The notes under the pieces: generated by a model
Databases searched by the model: none
Told to the model about the DNA's origin: nothing
What the model saw: the letters and a program-made list of their open reading frames with translations, nothing else
DNA from: Spirochaetota bacterium
GTDB lineage: Bacteria > Spirochaetota > Spirochaetia > SZUA-6
DNA length: 41,012 bases
Direction of reading: 5' to 3'
NCBI GenBank assembly: GCA_013151965.1
Contig: JAADHF010000066.1
Location: forward strand, 1-41,012
In this document: positions 1 to 7,883 of the stretch, one piece after another
How the letters are laid out: each line of letters starts with the position of its first letter
Position numbering within the stretch: position 1 is the first letter of the stretch
Translations under genes and position numbers: made by a program

Positions 1-2
1 AA

Positions 3-98
3 GGCCGGAAAATTCCATTTTCATTGATTGTTTACAGGGGCGATTTTATTGCACCAGGGGATGATGTTTTTTGTATTCCGGTGTGGGCACTGAGCTGA
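3..98 (+). CDS. C-terminal end of a probable AAA+ ATPase with DUF4143 domain (partial)
   Basis: An open frame enters from the left edge and stops at TGA 96-98. Its last residues include the stretch VYRGD, a GDD turn and IPVWAL. This resembles the final strand of DUF4143-type P-loop ATPases, which often end in a YxGD strand followed by a short hydrophobic segment. Only about 31 codons are visible, so no catalytic motif can be checked and the family call is tentative. A full-length member of the same broad family lies at 23637-24875, but the two tails are not close to each other. It may be the 3' end of an intact gene outside the window. Confidence 0.4.
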   Translation, partial: GRKIPFSLIVYRGDFIAPGDDVFCIPVWALS

Positions 99-346
99 AC
101 ATGATACAATTAAGATATGCCCGTTTAAGCAATATTAGACATAGACGTTATCGATTTACATTATTGTCAGAAAAATCAATTAAATCCGGTCAAAACGGCA
201 CGTGGAGTTTTGAGGAACTTTTTTACTATTTCCTGTTAGATAGCTAAAAACCCGTATATAATGCTTTATAGGCATAGTTAAAACTTGTGCATATAGGCTG
301 AATTCCTGATATTTGGATGCCTGGTTTTGTTATTAAAAAATTATAG
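99..346. other. Intergenic stretch with one weak small ORF
   Basis: This 248-base stretch separates the left-edge fragment from the toxin promoter. A 48-codon ORF (101-247, plus strand, starting MIQLRYARLS and ending YYFLLDS) is open, with only a weak GAG six bases before its ATG. I recognise nothing in it and do not call it a gene. No convincing hairpin terminator was found. Confidence 0.3.
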
Positions 347-374
347 TTGACAAATATATCCAATTGGGTATATT
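347..374 (+). promoter_or_regulatory. Promoter with embedded palindromic operator for the toxin-antitoxin-like operon
   Basis: TTGACA (347-352) and TATATT (369-374) are separated by 16 bases and form a good sigma-70 promoter. The bases 353-374 form a nearly perfect 22-bp palindrome centred on CCAATTGG (only one symmetric pair of positions mismatches). The palindrome fills the spacer and the -10 box. An Xre antitoxin dimer bound here would block RNA polymerase, the usual autoregulation of type II toxin-antitoxin operons. The ATG at 381 lies six bases after the -10 box, so the transcript may start on it. Confidence 0.65.
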
Positions 375-380
375 TTGGAG

Positions 381-761
381 ATGTCAGTGAAGATTTATTG
401 CTATCCTGACGAAAATGACATTATAGATTTAAGCACAGAGAGAAGGCTTAAGGATGGAGGAGGACAGACTAAAAGATTCTTAAAGCGCTTAACCAAAAAA
501 AGACCTGAATTGTGAGCTCTTACATATACGACTTTAAATAAGGTCGGAAAATTGGACAATCTAAAAACCATGGAAGCGGCAGGATGGGTATGCATTCTGA
601 GGAATGTCGAAGTTCCTCTGTATGAGTTTAAGATTCCCCGTACCCGTAGAGGAGGTGTTGTGCGGATTTATTTTGCATACAGTAAGAATGAGGAGAATGC
701 AATTGTGTTGTTCACTGCCGAATTAAAAAAAAAGGAGCAAATCAAATCCCAAACTAATTAA
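381..761 (+). pseudogene. RelE/HigB (Gp49-like) toxin gene interrupted by an in-frame TGA
   Basis: Two open segments in the same frame, 381-512 and 516-761, are separated only by the TGA at 513-515. Read through, they give one protein of about 126 residues. It has the N-terminal strand (VKIYCY), a helix with KRFLKRLTKKRPEL, and the RelE/Gp49-like core with LYEFKIPR, a GVVRIYFAY strand and a terminal VLFTAELKKK strand. A single C-to-T change (CGA to TGA) would explain the stop. Restart at TTG 552 would give only the C-terminal 69 residues. Start alternatives are ATG 381, possibly leaderless, or GTG 387 with GGAG at 377-380. The neighbouring Xre gene supports a toxin-antitoxin origin. A sequencing error is possible. 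Confidence 0.6.
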
Positions 762-794
762 ACAGGCAGAAAAGAATTACAAGGAGATATTTAA

Positions 795-1394
795 ATGAAA
801 AGAGTGGATGATTACCGCAAAATCCCGGTTTTTGACATTCTTAAAGATCAGTACCGGGAAGCAGATAATAAAGCTGATATCGATTTTTGGATTCCACTTA
901 CTAAGATAATCATGGAAAGCCTGGAGATTCGAAGCAAAAAAAATCTCTCACAGACAGATTTAGCCCGTTTAATGAGAACCAGGCAGTCTACGATCTCACG
1001 ATTCGAGAACATGGGAAGAAAACCAAATTATGAGTTCTTGTCCCGCCTTGCCATTGCACTCGAGCATTCACTTGGGATGACACTATATGGAGACTATATG
1101 GCCGTCGTGCCTGAAGAAAAACAGGATTTGGTTAAGGTATTAGCGAAGCAAAAAAATATTTCTACAGTAGATTATACACAGAATCTTTTGGATATGGCAA
1201 TTACCTCTATGGGTACCCCTGAAAACGAATTAGAAAATGGTGCAGCAGATACAAAAAACGTAAATGAGTATGCTATCGATCTATTTACTGAGGGACAATA
1301 CAGATACTTTCTTAGAGGTGAAAATGATACAAATCCTGATAAAATCAAATTAGAAATTGCCGCCCAATATTGTAATGAACCGCAGATAGCCTGA
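795..1394 (+). CDS. Xre/HigA-type helix-turn-helix antitoxin-like regulator
   Basis: The 199-residue protein has a Cro/C1-type HTH at about residues 45-100 (LSQTDLARLMRTRQSTISRFE, then a short helix with LSRLAIAL), the usual DNA-binding fold of HigA-like antitoxins. The C-terminal half (about 100-199) is longer than in a minimal antitoxin and unrecognised. AAGGAG lies about seven bases before the ATG. It follows the broken RelE-like gene by 33 bases and precedes the 1410 gene by 15 bases, so the three look co-transcribed from the 347 promoter. It probably binds the palindrome at 353-374. The HTH call is firm; the antitoxin role is inferred from position. Confidence 0.75.
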   Translation: MKRVDDYRKIPVFDILKDQYREADNKADIDFWIPLTKIIMESLEIRSKKNLSQTDLARLMRTRQSTISRFENMGRKPNYEFLSRLAIALEHSLGMTLYGDYMAVVPEEKQDLVKVLAKQKNISTVDYTQNLLDMAITSMGTPENELENGAADTKNVNEYAIDLFTEGQYRYFLRGENDTNPDKIKLEIAAQYCNEPQIA

Positions 1395-1409
1395 TTTAAG
1401 GAGATAGAT

Positions 1410-1835
1410 ATGAACATTCCGGATAACTATCGGAAAATGATAATAGAAGAATTGGAGTCTATAGAAAAACTCTGTAAAGAAGCTTCCGCATTTGAGGATA
1501 AACTCTATTTTTTCAGCGGCAGTTTTGGTATTTTAAACAGAATAATGAATTTTTATACCGATCCGACATTAATATTTATGCATCAGGTTCTTCAAACTAC
1601 ACACCAGGCATTTTTTCAGCGAATAAATACCAAAACTATTCCCGGTGTTATCTATAACACAATCCCGGAAAGCTTTATCGATTCTCTTTTTTTATATCTC
1701 TCAGAACTACGTGCTGCTTTTGAAGAAAATGATCAGAATAAAATTTGGCAGGTATTAGAGAAATTTTCCGTACTTACATATGCTACTACCGGTAATGGAT
1801 TCTTCTTATACTTACGCGGAAAATTAAAGATTTAA
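1410..1835 (+). CDS. Hypothetical protein, third gene of the toxin-antitoxin-like operon
   Basis: A 141-residue protein with AAGGAGATAGAT directly before its ATG. It is predicted mostly helical, with no signal peptide or membrane segment, and has a hydrophobic C-terminal patch (NGFFLYLRG). I do not recognise the family. It lies 15 bases after the Xre gene and probably shares its message. The reading frame shifted by -1 stays open past the stop, from 1796 to 1993, and encodes a hydrophilic tail. The gene may therefore be a frameshifted version of a longer protein, or the tail may belong to an unrelated remnant. Confidence 0.6.
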   Translation: MNIPDNYRKMIIEELESIEKLCKEASAFEDKLYFFSGSFGILNRIMNFYTDPTLIFMHQVLQTTHQAFFQRINTKTIPGVIYNTIPESFIDSLFLYLSELRAAFEENDQNKIWQVLEKFSVLTYATTGNGFFLYLRGKLKI

Positions 1836-1993
1836 AGAGATGTGCTGTACTTTATGGCACAGACCGATTCGTTATCCGTGACCTTGGTAGTGGTCTTAGT
1901 TTAGATCCATTACCCTCAGAGGATAACAAAGACTCCGATATCCGGGGCGGTACAGGCTCTGCGACAAATAGTCAGAAAAAATCGACCTTGTAA
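1836..1993 (+). pseudogene. Open-frame remnant, possible frameshifted tail of the preceding gene
   Basis: In the frame offset from the 1410 gene, codons are open from 1796 to a TAA at 1991-1993. The translation contains CAVLYGTDRFVIRDLGSG and then a Ser/Asp/Gly/Lys-rich tail ending QKKSTL. There is no start codon or ribosome site of its own. A composition change from a hydrophobic strand to a polar tail looks like the natural end of a protein, so it is either the lost C-terminus of the 1410 gene or the relic of another gene. Not identified. Confidence 0.3.
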
Positions 1994-2016
1994 AACAATC
2001 CCGGACTTTTCTAACT

Positions 2017-3111
2017 CTACGGCTGTGACTGCGGCGGTTCCACATAATAAGGATCACTGGTTACCGCATCACCTGCTATCCCCTTATCATCAGCAGGGGT
2101 TACTTTCACCTTGATGTATTTATCATAATCTTTATTCGGGTCAATTGTATATTGCTTTGCTGTTGCAACCGTTATCTCCGTATATGTTCCCTCAGCAGTG
2201 TCGCTTCTGTACCATTGATAACTCGTCCCCGATTCGGCATCGCCTTCAGAGTCGCTGTAATGATAATTTGCCGTAAGAACATCGCTGCCTAACGCCCTGG
2301 TTATCCCGGTTTTTACAGTAATAACCGGGGTATTTGTATAGTTTTCCACCCAGTTTAATCCTGATGCTAATTCATGCTCCGGCGGATAATAGTAATTGGC
2401 TGAAGACAAAACTCCGATGTAACAGAGAGGTCCATCTGTACCCTCACCAAAATACGGATAACGATCATCAAAGGGATAGGTACCTATACCCCAGAAAGAA
2501 CCATCAGGATTTAAAAAATAGATATAATAATCCGTAGCACCGCTTTTTTTATACGTGGGGCGTAAGTTATGACTGCCGCCGTCCTTTACATAAAACCCTT
2601 CTACCTGCGAATAAGCTGTGGAATCGCTTACATCTATTCCAAACTGAGCAACGGGAGCATAGTTCCCCTCGCCTGTAATATTTATCTCTACCGATTTATC
2701 GGTATCAGCAGTGTAACTTATCGTGAGTTTCGTGGTTATAACTCCGGAACTTTCAGGAGTAAATGCAAGTGAAAAATCCGCCGTTTTTCCAGGCTCTATT
2801 GTATAGGGAAGTGTCGGGATAGTCAGACTGTAACTGCTGGCGCTGTCCCCCAGTGCTATCGCAGTTACAGAAAAGGCTGTATCTCCGTCATTACTGATTG
2901 TCCCTGTAACCTCGCTTCCGGCACTGCCTGCTTTTACAGGGCCGAAATCCAGAGTGTCCGTTTCCGTATTAAATGCTGTATCGTTAAAAAGAACGGAGAA
3001 AGAATAATTTGGTGTTGTTCCGGGTGTTGCACCCGGTAAAGTACCTGTGGGACATGCAGCAATAATCAGGATAACCGGTATAAGAATAATAAACATTTTT
3101 TTATATTTCAT
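2017..3111 (-). CDS. Exported lipoprotein with choice-of-anchor-D (ASH-like) domain
   Basis: The 364-residue protein starts with a basic, hydrophobic signal peptide ending in LIIAAC, a spirochaete-style lipobox with the lipidated Cys at residue 20. A Thr/Pro/Gly linker follows. Residues about 40-150 have the pattern of ASPM/SPD-2/Hydin-type choice-of-anchor-D domains (LDFGPVKAGS, a TISNDGD turn, IEPGKTADFSLAFTP). The middle is aromatic- and Gly-rich and unassigned. Residues about 265-355 look like an Ig-like repeat (YQWYRSD). GAGGAG precedes the ATG. It stands alone, divergent from the P1 peptidase. It is probably a surface or periplasmic-face lipoprotein with a binding role that cannot be specified. 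Confidence 0.75.
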   Translation of the reverse strand: MKYKKMFIILIPVILIIAACPTGTLPGATPGTTPNYSFSVLFNDTAFNTETDTLDFGPVKAGSAGSEVTGTISNDGDTAFSVTAIALGDSASSYSLTIPTLPYTIEPGKTADFSLAFTPESSGVITTKLTISYTADTDKSVEINITGEGNYAPVAQFGIDVSDSTAYSQVEGFYVKDGGSHNLRPTYKKSGATDYYIYFLNPDGSFWGIGTYPFDDRYPYFGEGTDGPLCYIGVLSSANYYYPPEHELASGLNWVENYTNTPVITVKTGITRALGSDVLTANYHYSDSEGDAESGTSYQWYRSDTAEGTYTEITVATAKQYTIDPNKDYDKYIKVKVTPADDKGIAGDAVTSDPYYVEPPQSQP

Positions 3112-3192
3112 CTTAAAAACTCCTCACTTTATACACCAGTTTACCCCCCGTTTTACAAAAAATCCATAGTTTTCTCTATTATTTTCTTATAA

Positions 3193-3258
3193 ATTTTTTC
3201 TGATATTTTTTCTGATTTTATTCATTTCCGGCCGGTTAATCCAATAGCATCCGGCCGG
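3193..3258. repeat. 12-bp tandem repeat and CCGGCCGG inverted repeat in the 3112-3264 gap
   Basis: ATTTTTTCTGAT occurs twice head to tail at 3193-3204 and 3205-3216. Just right of it, the self-complementary octamer CCGGCCGG occurs at 3228-3235 and 3251-3258 with a 15-base loop, which can form a strong GC hairpin on either strand. No clear T-run follows it on either side. It may insulate the two divergent genes. Confidence 0.5.
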
Positions 3259-3264
3259 TGTTTA

Positions 3265-3294
3265 TTGAACAGTATACGGCTTCGTGTATATAAT
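3265..3294 (+). promoter_or_regulatory. Sigma-70 promoter giving a probable leaderless transcript
   Basis: TTGAAC (3265-3270), an 18-base spacer and a consensus TATAAT (3289-3294). Six bases separate the -10 box from ATG 3301, where transcription should begin. No Shine-Dalgarno sequence lies before this ATG, which favours leaderless translation over the longer reading frame from TTG 3265. Confidence 0.65.
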
Positions 3295-3300
3295 ACTGTA

Positions 3301-4281
3301 ATGAAAAATGCCATAACAGATGTCCCCGGAACAGAGGCGGGACATGCAGCCGACGAAACCGGCGGAACAGGATGTACGGTTGTACTTTTCCGGGGCGGAG
3401 CTACAGGCGGTGCCGATGTCAGGGGAGGAGCACCCGGAACCAGGGAGATACCGCTTTTAAGGCCTGAAAATCTCATCCGGAATGTTCATGCCTTTTATAT
3501 AGGCGGAGGCAGTGCCTACGGGCTCGACGGTGCAGGCGGTGTTATGAAGTACCTGGAGGAACAGCACATAGGCTTTAACGCAGGTGCCGGTATTGTGCCG
3601 ATAGTACCAGGAGCCGTACTGTTCGACCTTCCCGTGGGAAAAGCCGGTGCACGCCCGGATAAGGAAATGGGATACAGGGCATGTACTGCTGCAGGTGCCG
3701 GTAATACGGAGCGCGGGAATGTGGGCGCAGGCACCGGAGCATCCGTAGGCAAACTTCTTGGAATGGACTTTGCCATGAAGGGCGGACTGGGAACATCGAG
3801 TATAACGATCGGCAGTCTTGTTATCGGAGCAATTGCGGCGGTAAACTGTCTCGGGGATATTATCGATTCGGAGGGCAGAATAATTGCAGGGCTGTTAAAC
3901 CGGCAGAAAACCGGGTTTGCATCGACTGCGGATATTATTAAACAATCCTACGGAGATAAGAAAAACCTGTTTTCCGGGAGTACGGCGGGTAATACTACTA
4001 TAGGCGTAATAGCAACAAATGCAAGGCTCGATAAAGCCGGTGCAAATAAGATCGCCTCGATGGCGCACGATGGTTTCGCGCGGGCAATAAGTCCGGTACA
4101 TACGATGTTCGACGGTGATACCATTTTTTGCGGTGCAACAGGCATGGTGGATGCGGATATTACAACAGTCGGCACGGCAGCAGCAGAGGTCATGGCAGAG
4201 GCTGTCAGAGATGCCGTTAAAAGTGCAGAAAGTGCATACGGCCTGCCCTGCTTCAGGGAGATTAAAAACAGTATAAAATAA
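3301..4281 (+). CDS. P1 family peptidase (DmpA/BapA-like aminopeptidase, N-terminal nucleophile)
   Basis: The 326-residue product has the P1/DmpA pattern: N-terminal DVPGTEAGHA, GCTVVLF, a Gly-rich ADVRGGAPGT, GGSAYGLD, and the NTTIGVIATNA segment (about residues 231-241). The chain of this family cleaves itself there to expose a Ser/Thr nucleophile. Here the candidate is Thr at about 232-233. Known members are L-aminopeptidase/D-esterases and beta-peptidyl aminopeptidases. There is no signal peptide. I chose ATG 3301 because the promoter ends six bases before it. The ketopantoate reductase follows 16 bases downstream, suggesting one operon. Family certain, substrate unknown. Confidence 0.88.
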   Translation: MKNAITDVPGTEAGHAADETGGTGCTVVLFRGGATGGADVRGGAPGTREIPLLRPENLIRNVHAFYIGGGSAYGLDGAGGVMKYLEEQHIGFNAGAGIVPIVPGAVLFDLPVGKAGARPDKEMGYRACTAAGAGNTERGNVGAGTGASVGKLLGMDFAMKGGLGTSSITIGSLVIGAIAAVNCLGDIIDSEGRIIAGLLNRQKTGFASTADIIKQSYGDKKNLFSGSTAGNTTIGVIATNARLDKAGANKIASMAHDGFARAISPVHTMFDGDTIFCGATGMVDADITTVGTAAAEVMAEAVRDAVKSAESAYGLPCFREIKNSIK

Positions 4282-4297
4282 TACAAGGAAGAGAAAA

Positions 4298-5236
4298 ATG
4301 AAAATATCAATAATCGGCGCCGGAGCAATGGGATCACTTTTCGGAGGAAAAATATCAGAAACAGGCACACCCGTTCTACTCTACGATATAAATAAGGAAC
4401 ATGTGGACAGGATCAACAGCAATGGTCTTGTAATAGAAGAACCCCTTAAAGGTACGGAAGAAATTGTTCATCCAAAGGCTACTGCTAACCCTGAAGACCT
4501 GCGGGATTCGGATATATTTGTAATCTTTGTAAAATCCACCGTTACGGAAAATGCGGCACGGCAATTTTCACAATATGCAAAGCAGGGAACCATTGCCGTC
4601 ACCATGCAGAACGGTCTCGGTAACGAAGCAATAATCCGGTCTTATTTCGGTGCGGACAGGACGGCAGCCGGTGTTACCTCCCAGGGTGCAACTTATCTTG
4701 GCCCCGGCCGCATTCGCCATGCGGGAAACGGCCCGACACATCTCTGCATGTCGGACAAAAAAAATGAAAAACTTAAAAACCTTGTCCGGCTTTTTAACAG
4801 TGCCGGTTTCGAAACTAATACCGGCGGAAATATACAAAACTTAATCTGGAGTAAACTCATTATAAATGTGGGGATAAATGCACTTACCGCCCTTACGGGA
4901 TTAAAAAACGGAGAGCTTTTAGAGTACAGGGAAACAAAAGACCTCATGGCAGACCTTGTAAATGAAGCATGCAGGGTGGCAGAAAAAAAGGGCATAACTC
5001 TCTCCTACGGCGACCCCTTAAAAACAGTATACCGTGTAGCGGAAAAAACAGCACTTAACAGGTCCTCGATGCTGCAGGATTTTGACAGAAAGAGCCGTTC
5101 CGAAATTGACTTTATCAACAATGCGATTGTAAGGGAAGGAACAAAAGAAGGAATACAGGCCCCTGTAAACAGGACAGTTACATCTCTTGTAAGGGTTCTG
5201 GATCAAATCCATCAGAAAGAAAAAGAGCAGGGCTGA
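4298..5236 (+). CDS. panE: 2-dehydropantoate 2-reductase (ApbA/PanE family)
   Basis: The 312-residue cytoplasmic enzyme has an N-terminal Rossmann fold with the NADPH motif GAGAMGSLFGG (residues 7-17), the VKST segment after the third strand, the MQNGLGN loop, and the C-terminal helical domain with KLIINVGINALTALTGL, whose Lys and Asn are family catalytic and binding residues. It would reduce ketopantoate to pantoate for coenzyme A synthesis. Paralogues in this family act on other 2-keto acids, so the exact substrate is not certain. AAGGAAGAG precedes the ATG. Its stop overlaps the start of the M20 peptidase by one base (TGATG), which implies translational coupling. Confidence 0.85.
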   Translation: MKISIIGAGAMGSLFGGKISETGTPVLLYDINKEHVDRINSNGLVIEEPLKGTEEIVHPKATANPEDLRDSDIFVIFVKSTVTENAARQFSQYAKQGTIAVTMQNGLGNEAIIRSYFGADRTAAGVTSQGATYLGPGRIRHAGNGPTHLCMSDKKNEKLKNLVRLFNSAGFETNTGGNIQNLIWSKLIINVGINALTALTGLKNGELLEYRETKDLMADLVNEACRVAEKKGITLSYGDPLKTVYRVAEKTALNRSSMLQDFDRKSRSEIDFINNAIVREGTKEGIQAPVNRTVTSLVRVLDQIHQKEKEQG

Positions 5237-6513
5237 TGCTTACGGAAAAAGAGAAAACGATACTGAAGGCTGTAAATAGAGACGAACTTGTCGCTCTTAC
5301 TCAGAAACTCGTGCGGATCGATTCTGTCCCGAGGCTTAAAGAACTTAAAGAAACAGATACAGAGGATAAAAACTCTGGTGCAGAATATGCGAACACGGAA
5401 AAGAAGGTCGTTTCCTTTATTGCAGACTGGATAGAGAAAGAACTCAAGATTATGCCCCTGACAGAGGAAGCTGCACCGGGAAGAGAAAATATAACGGCAA
5501 CGATAGATTCCGGCATTCCCGGTCCTGTACTTATGCTGGAAGGACATACGGATGTCGTCTCCGAAGGGGACAGAAGCAGATGGAAGTACGGCCCCTTCAG
5601 CGGCTTAGTCAGAGATGGAAAACTTTACGGCAGGGGTTCATGCGACATGAAAGCGGGATTGGCTGTTAATCTTATAACGGTTAAGGCGCTTTTAAGATCC
5701 GGTGTAAATTTTAAAGGGAAAATAAGGTTAGGATTCATCTGCGATGAAGAAGGAATGATGATGGGCATTAAAGATTTTATTAAAAAAGGCCATGCAGATG
5801 ATGTCGCGGCATGTCTTGTTCCCGAACCCGAAGAAAACCAGCTGTGTCTTGCCATGAAGGGAGCCATGCGGGCAATTGTAAGAGTAACCGGAAGAATGGC
5901 TCACGGGGCGATGCCTTTAACGGGCATAAATCCGAATACGAGGATGGCGAGAATTATCCTTGCATTCGAAAACTACGAAAACTGCGAAAAAGAAAGATGC
6001 GGAAAGGACTCTCTTGTGGGTTTCCCCTCCATAACTTTTACCGTAGTCCAGGCTCCCCCGCCGGGCACTACGGCACAGCTTAACGTTATGCCGGGAGAGG
6101 CGGTCGGATATGTCGATATAAGAACAACGCCCTGTCAGGATCACGATAGTATCCGCACAAAATTAAAAAACATCCTTGGCGGTCTTGCAGAGGACGACCC
6201 CGCATTTAAGGCAGAGATAGAGTTTATAGAGGACCGTCCTGTAGTTGCCATGACAAAAGAAGAGCCCATTGCAGTAACGGCAGCGGATGCATACAGGGAT
6301 ATTACCGGCAGGGAGCCGGTCTATAACGGCGTTCCCGGCGCAACGGACGGAACCTTTCTGCGCGCATGGAAAGGAATCCCTTCGCTTGTAAACGGGCCGG
6401 GGCCGAGACATATGCCTCATCAGTACGATGAGTATGTGGAAACAGACGAACTCTACGAATCTGCAAAGATATACGCACTTACCGTGTACAGATTTCTTAA
6501 TTTAAATTCTTAA
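5236..6513 (+). CDS. M20 family metallopeptidase (ArgE/DapE/CPG2-like)
   Basis: The 425-residue protein carries the two-zinc M20 signature: EGHTDVV (zinc His, about residues 102-108), GRGSCDMKAG (bridging Asp), DEEG (catalytic Glu and zinc Glu, about 173-176), VPEPEENQ, and a late MPHQYDE (zinc His). The dimerisation domain sits at about 210-340. Enzymes of this type deacylate amino acids or split dipeptides in the cytoplasm. The sequence does not tell ArgE, DapE or a dipeptidase apart. It is the last gene of the P1 peptidase-PanE-M20 operon, so the three may handle a shared amide-linked substrate. The stop is only 11 bases from the convergent 6525 gene. Confidence 0.88.
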   Translation: MLTEKEKTILKAVNRDELVALTQKLVRIDSVPRLKELKETDTEDKNSGAEYANTEKKVVSFIADWIEKELKIMPLTEEAAPGRENITATIDSGIPGPVLMLEGHTDVVSEGDRSRWKYGPFSGLVRDGKLYGRGSCDMKAGLAVNLITVKALLRSGVNFKGKIRLGFICDEEGMMMGIKDFIKKGHADDVAACLVPEPEENQLCLAMKGAMRAIVRVTGRMAHGAMPLTGINPNTRMARIILAFENYENCEKERCGKDSLVGFPSITFTVVQAPPPGTTAQLNVMPGEAVGYVDIRTTPCQDHDSIRTKLKNILGGLAEDDPAFKAEIEFIEDRPVVAMTKEEPIAVTAADAYRDITGREPVYNGVPGATDGTFLRAWKGIPSLVNGPGPRHMPHQYDEYVETDELYESAKIYALTVYRFLNLNS

Positions 6514-6524
6514 AATTCAGAAAG

Positions 6525-7727
6525 CTATTCCCGTACTTCCTTTACAAGTATCTTTTTACCATTCTCTATCTTAAAGAGAAACAGAGGCTTGTTTGTCGGA
6601 ATACCGTCCTTCATGCTCCATGTAAACATAAGGCCGTGGAAATTCTTAACATTTCTGCAGTAATCGGCGATTTTCTTTCTCTCTTCTGCAAGTTTCTTCG
6701 GATCGCCTGTTACACCTGTTTTTTCGATAGCCTCTTTTATCATATAAACCGCATCGTAATAGTGCGTGGAAAGGCTCGGAGGAGACATTCCATTATGATC
6801 CTTTGCATAGGCCTTCTTAAAAGCATCCCATCTCGGGCTGTCTATATTCGGGTTAATGTAGTTGTAAATCATAACGCCGTTAAGAGCGCTTCCGCCGGTT
6901 GTATAGAGCGGTGCATCATCGGCACTGTTAAAAATAAGAAGTTTGCCCATATCTTTCCAACCCCGGTTTTTAAGTTCTTTGATAATTTTTGCAACCTTTT
7001 CCGACTGACAGACAAAAATTATTCCGTCCGGTTTCTGCTCAAGGGCTTTTACAACAAGCGGACCGAATGTTATTGCATCTCTCGGCACAGTCACATCCTT
7101 AAGCGGCTCCACACCAGCTTTTTTAAGTCCTATTCTATGGGCCTTTGCCATTCCCGGCCACGGGCCGTAGGGTTCCACAAACTGAACAACCTTTTTCATA
7201 TCCGGAAACTGCTTTGCCCAGGCTGTTACCACCGGCGGAAGTTTACCTTCCGTGCTGGAAAACCATGAAATCGACCATGGGAAAAATTTCTCGGCATATT
7301 CCAATGACGTTGTTGCAGTAAAGGACATCATCTTACTCTCCACGGCAATAGGCATAGATGCCATAATGACAGGTTCCGGAACAGGCCCCAGGGCAACAAG
7401 GGAATCCTTTACAACCTTAGCCATTTCAACTGTTCCTTTGGCAGGATCCATCGCCGTATCGATTCCTATAATCTTAACCGGTTTGCCTGCAATACCGCCT
7501 GCTTTATTAATTTCGTATGCAGCCCGTTCGGCGCCCCACTCGAGATACTCGCCGATACTTGCAATAGGCCCGGTTAAACAGTTTAAGAATGGTATTTTCC
7601 ACTCACTGACCACAACCTTGCCTGTTTCAGAAGAAGCGGCTTTTACACTTTCCTTATGTCCCCCCGCCCATACCGTAAAAGACATGAGCACCATAAGTGC
7701 AATTAAAATAATTAATAATCTTTTCAT
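6525..7727 (-). CDS. Branched-chain amino-acid-type ABC transporter substrate-binding protein (LivJ-like)
   Basis: The 400-residue protein has a cleavable signal peptide (basic start, hydrophobic core to about residue 21, VWAGG) and a Peripla_BP_6 fold. Markers are NCLTGPIASIGEYLEWGAERAA, NKAGGIAGKPVKIIGIDT and a C-terminal STHYYDAVYMIKEAI. Such proteins deliver amino acids, amides or aromatic acids to LivHMGF-type transporters. No permease or ATPase gene is nearby, so it is an orphan binding protein serving a transporter encoded elsewhere. AAGGAGAAG precedes the ATG. It converges on the M20 gene and is divergent from the formate-THF ligase. Confidence 0.85.
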   Translation of the reverse strand: MKRLLIILIALMVLMSFTVWAGGHKESVKAASSETGKVVVSEWKIPFLNCLTGPIASIGEYLEWGAERAAYEINKAGGIAGKPVKIIGIDTAMDPAKGTVEMAKVVKDSLVALGPVPEPVIMASMPIAVESKMMSFTATTSLEYAEKFFPWSISWFSSTEGKLPPVVTAWAKQFPDMKKVVQFVEPYGPWPGMAKAHRIGLKKAGVEPLKDVTVPRDAITFGPLVVKALEQKPDGIIFVCQSEKVAKIIKELKNRGWKDMGKLLIFNSADDAPLYTTGGSALNGVMIYNYINPNIDSPRWDAFKKAYAKDHNGMSPPSLSTHYYDAVYMIKEAIEKTGVTGDPKKLAEERKKIADYCRNVKNFHGLMFTWSMKDGIPTNKPLFLFKIENGKKILVKEVRE

Positions 7728-7883
7728 TACACTCTTCTCCTTTATATAGATTGATTTTTATCCGGTACGTCTCTCCGTTTATTTTCCGGCTTTCTGCGGC
7801 TTCCTTAAAAAAAACGGCAAAACATACTTGATTTTAAAAATTTATACCAGTAGAATCACTTTAAGTCAATTATACTTTAGCCA

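Noticed and set aside
513-515. In-frame TGA in the toxin as a selenocysteine codon
   Set aside because: RelE/Gp49-like toxins have no known selenocysteine site, and no obvious SECIS-like hairpin follows directly; a CGA-to-TGA change is simpler.
1820-1840. Programmed -1 frameshift at the end of the 141-residue gene
   Set aside because: No X-XXY-YYZ slippery heptamer in the right frame and no downstream pseudoknot; an ordinary mutation or an unrelated remnant is more likely.
3516-4370. Several long minus-strand reading frames opposite the P1 peptidase and panE start
   Set aside because: They are low-complexity mirror frames of clearly conserved plus-strand proteins and have no ribosome sites.
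6636-7749. Plus-strand reading frames of 210 and 165 codons opposite the LivJ-like gene
   Set aside because: The minus-strand protein is a complete, recognisable binding protein with a signal peptide; the opposite frames match nothing.
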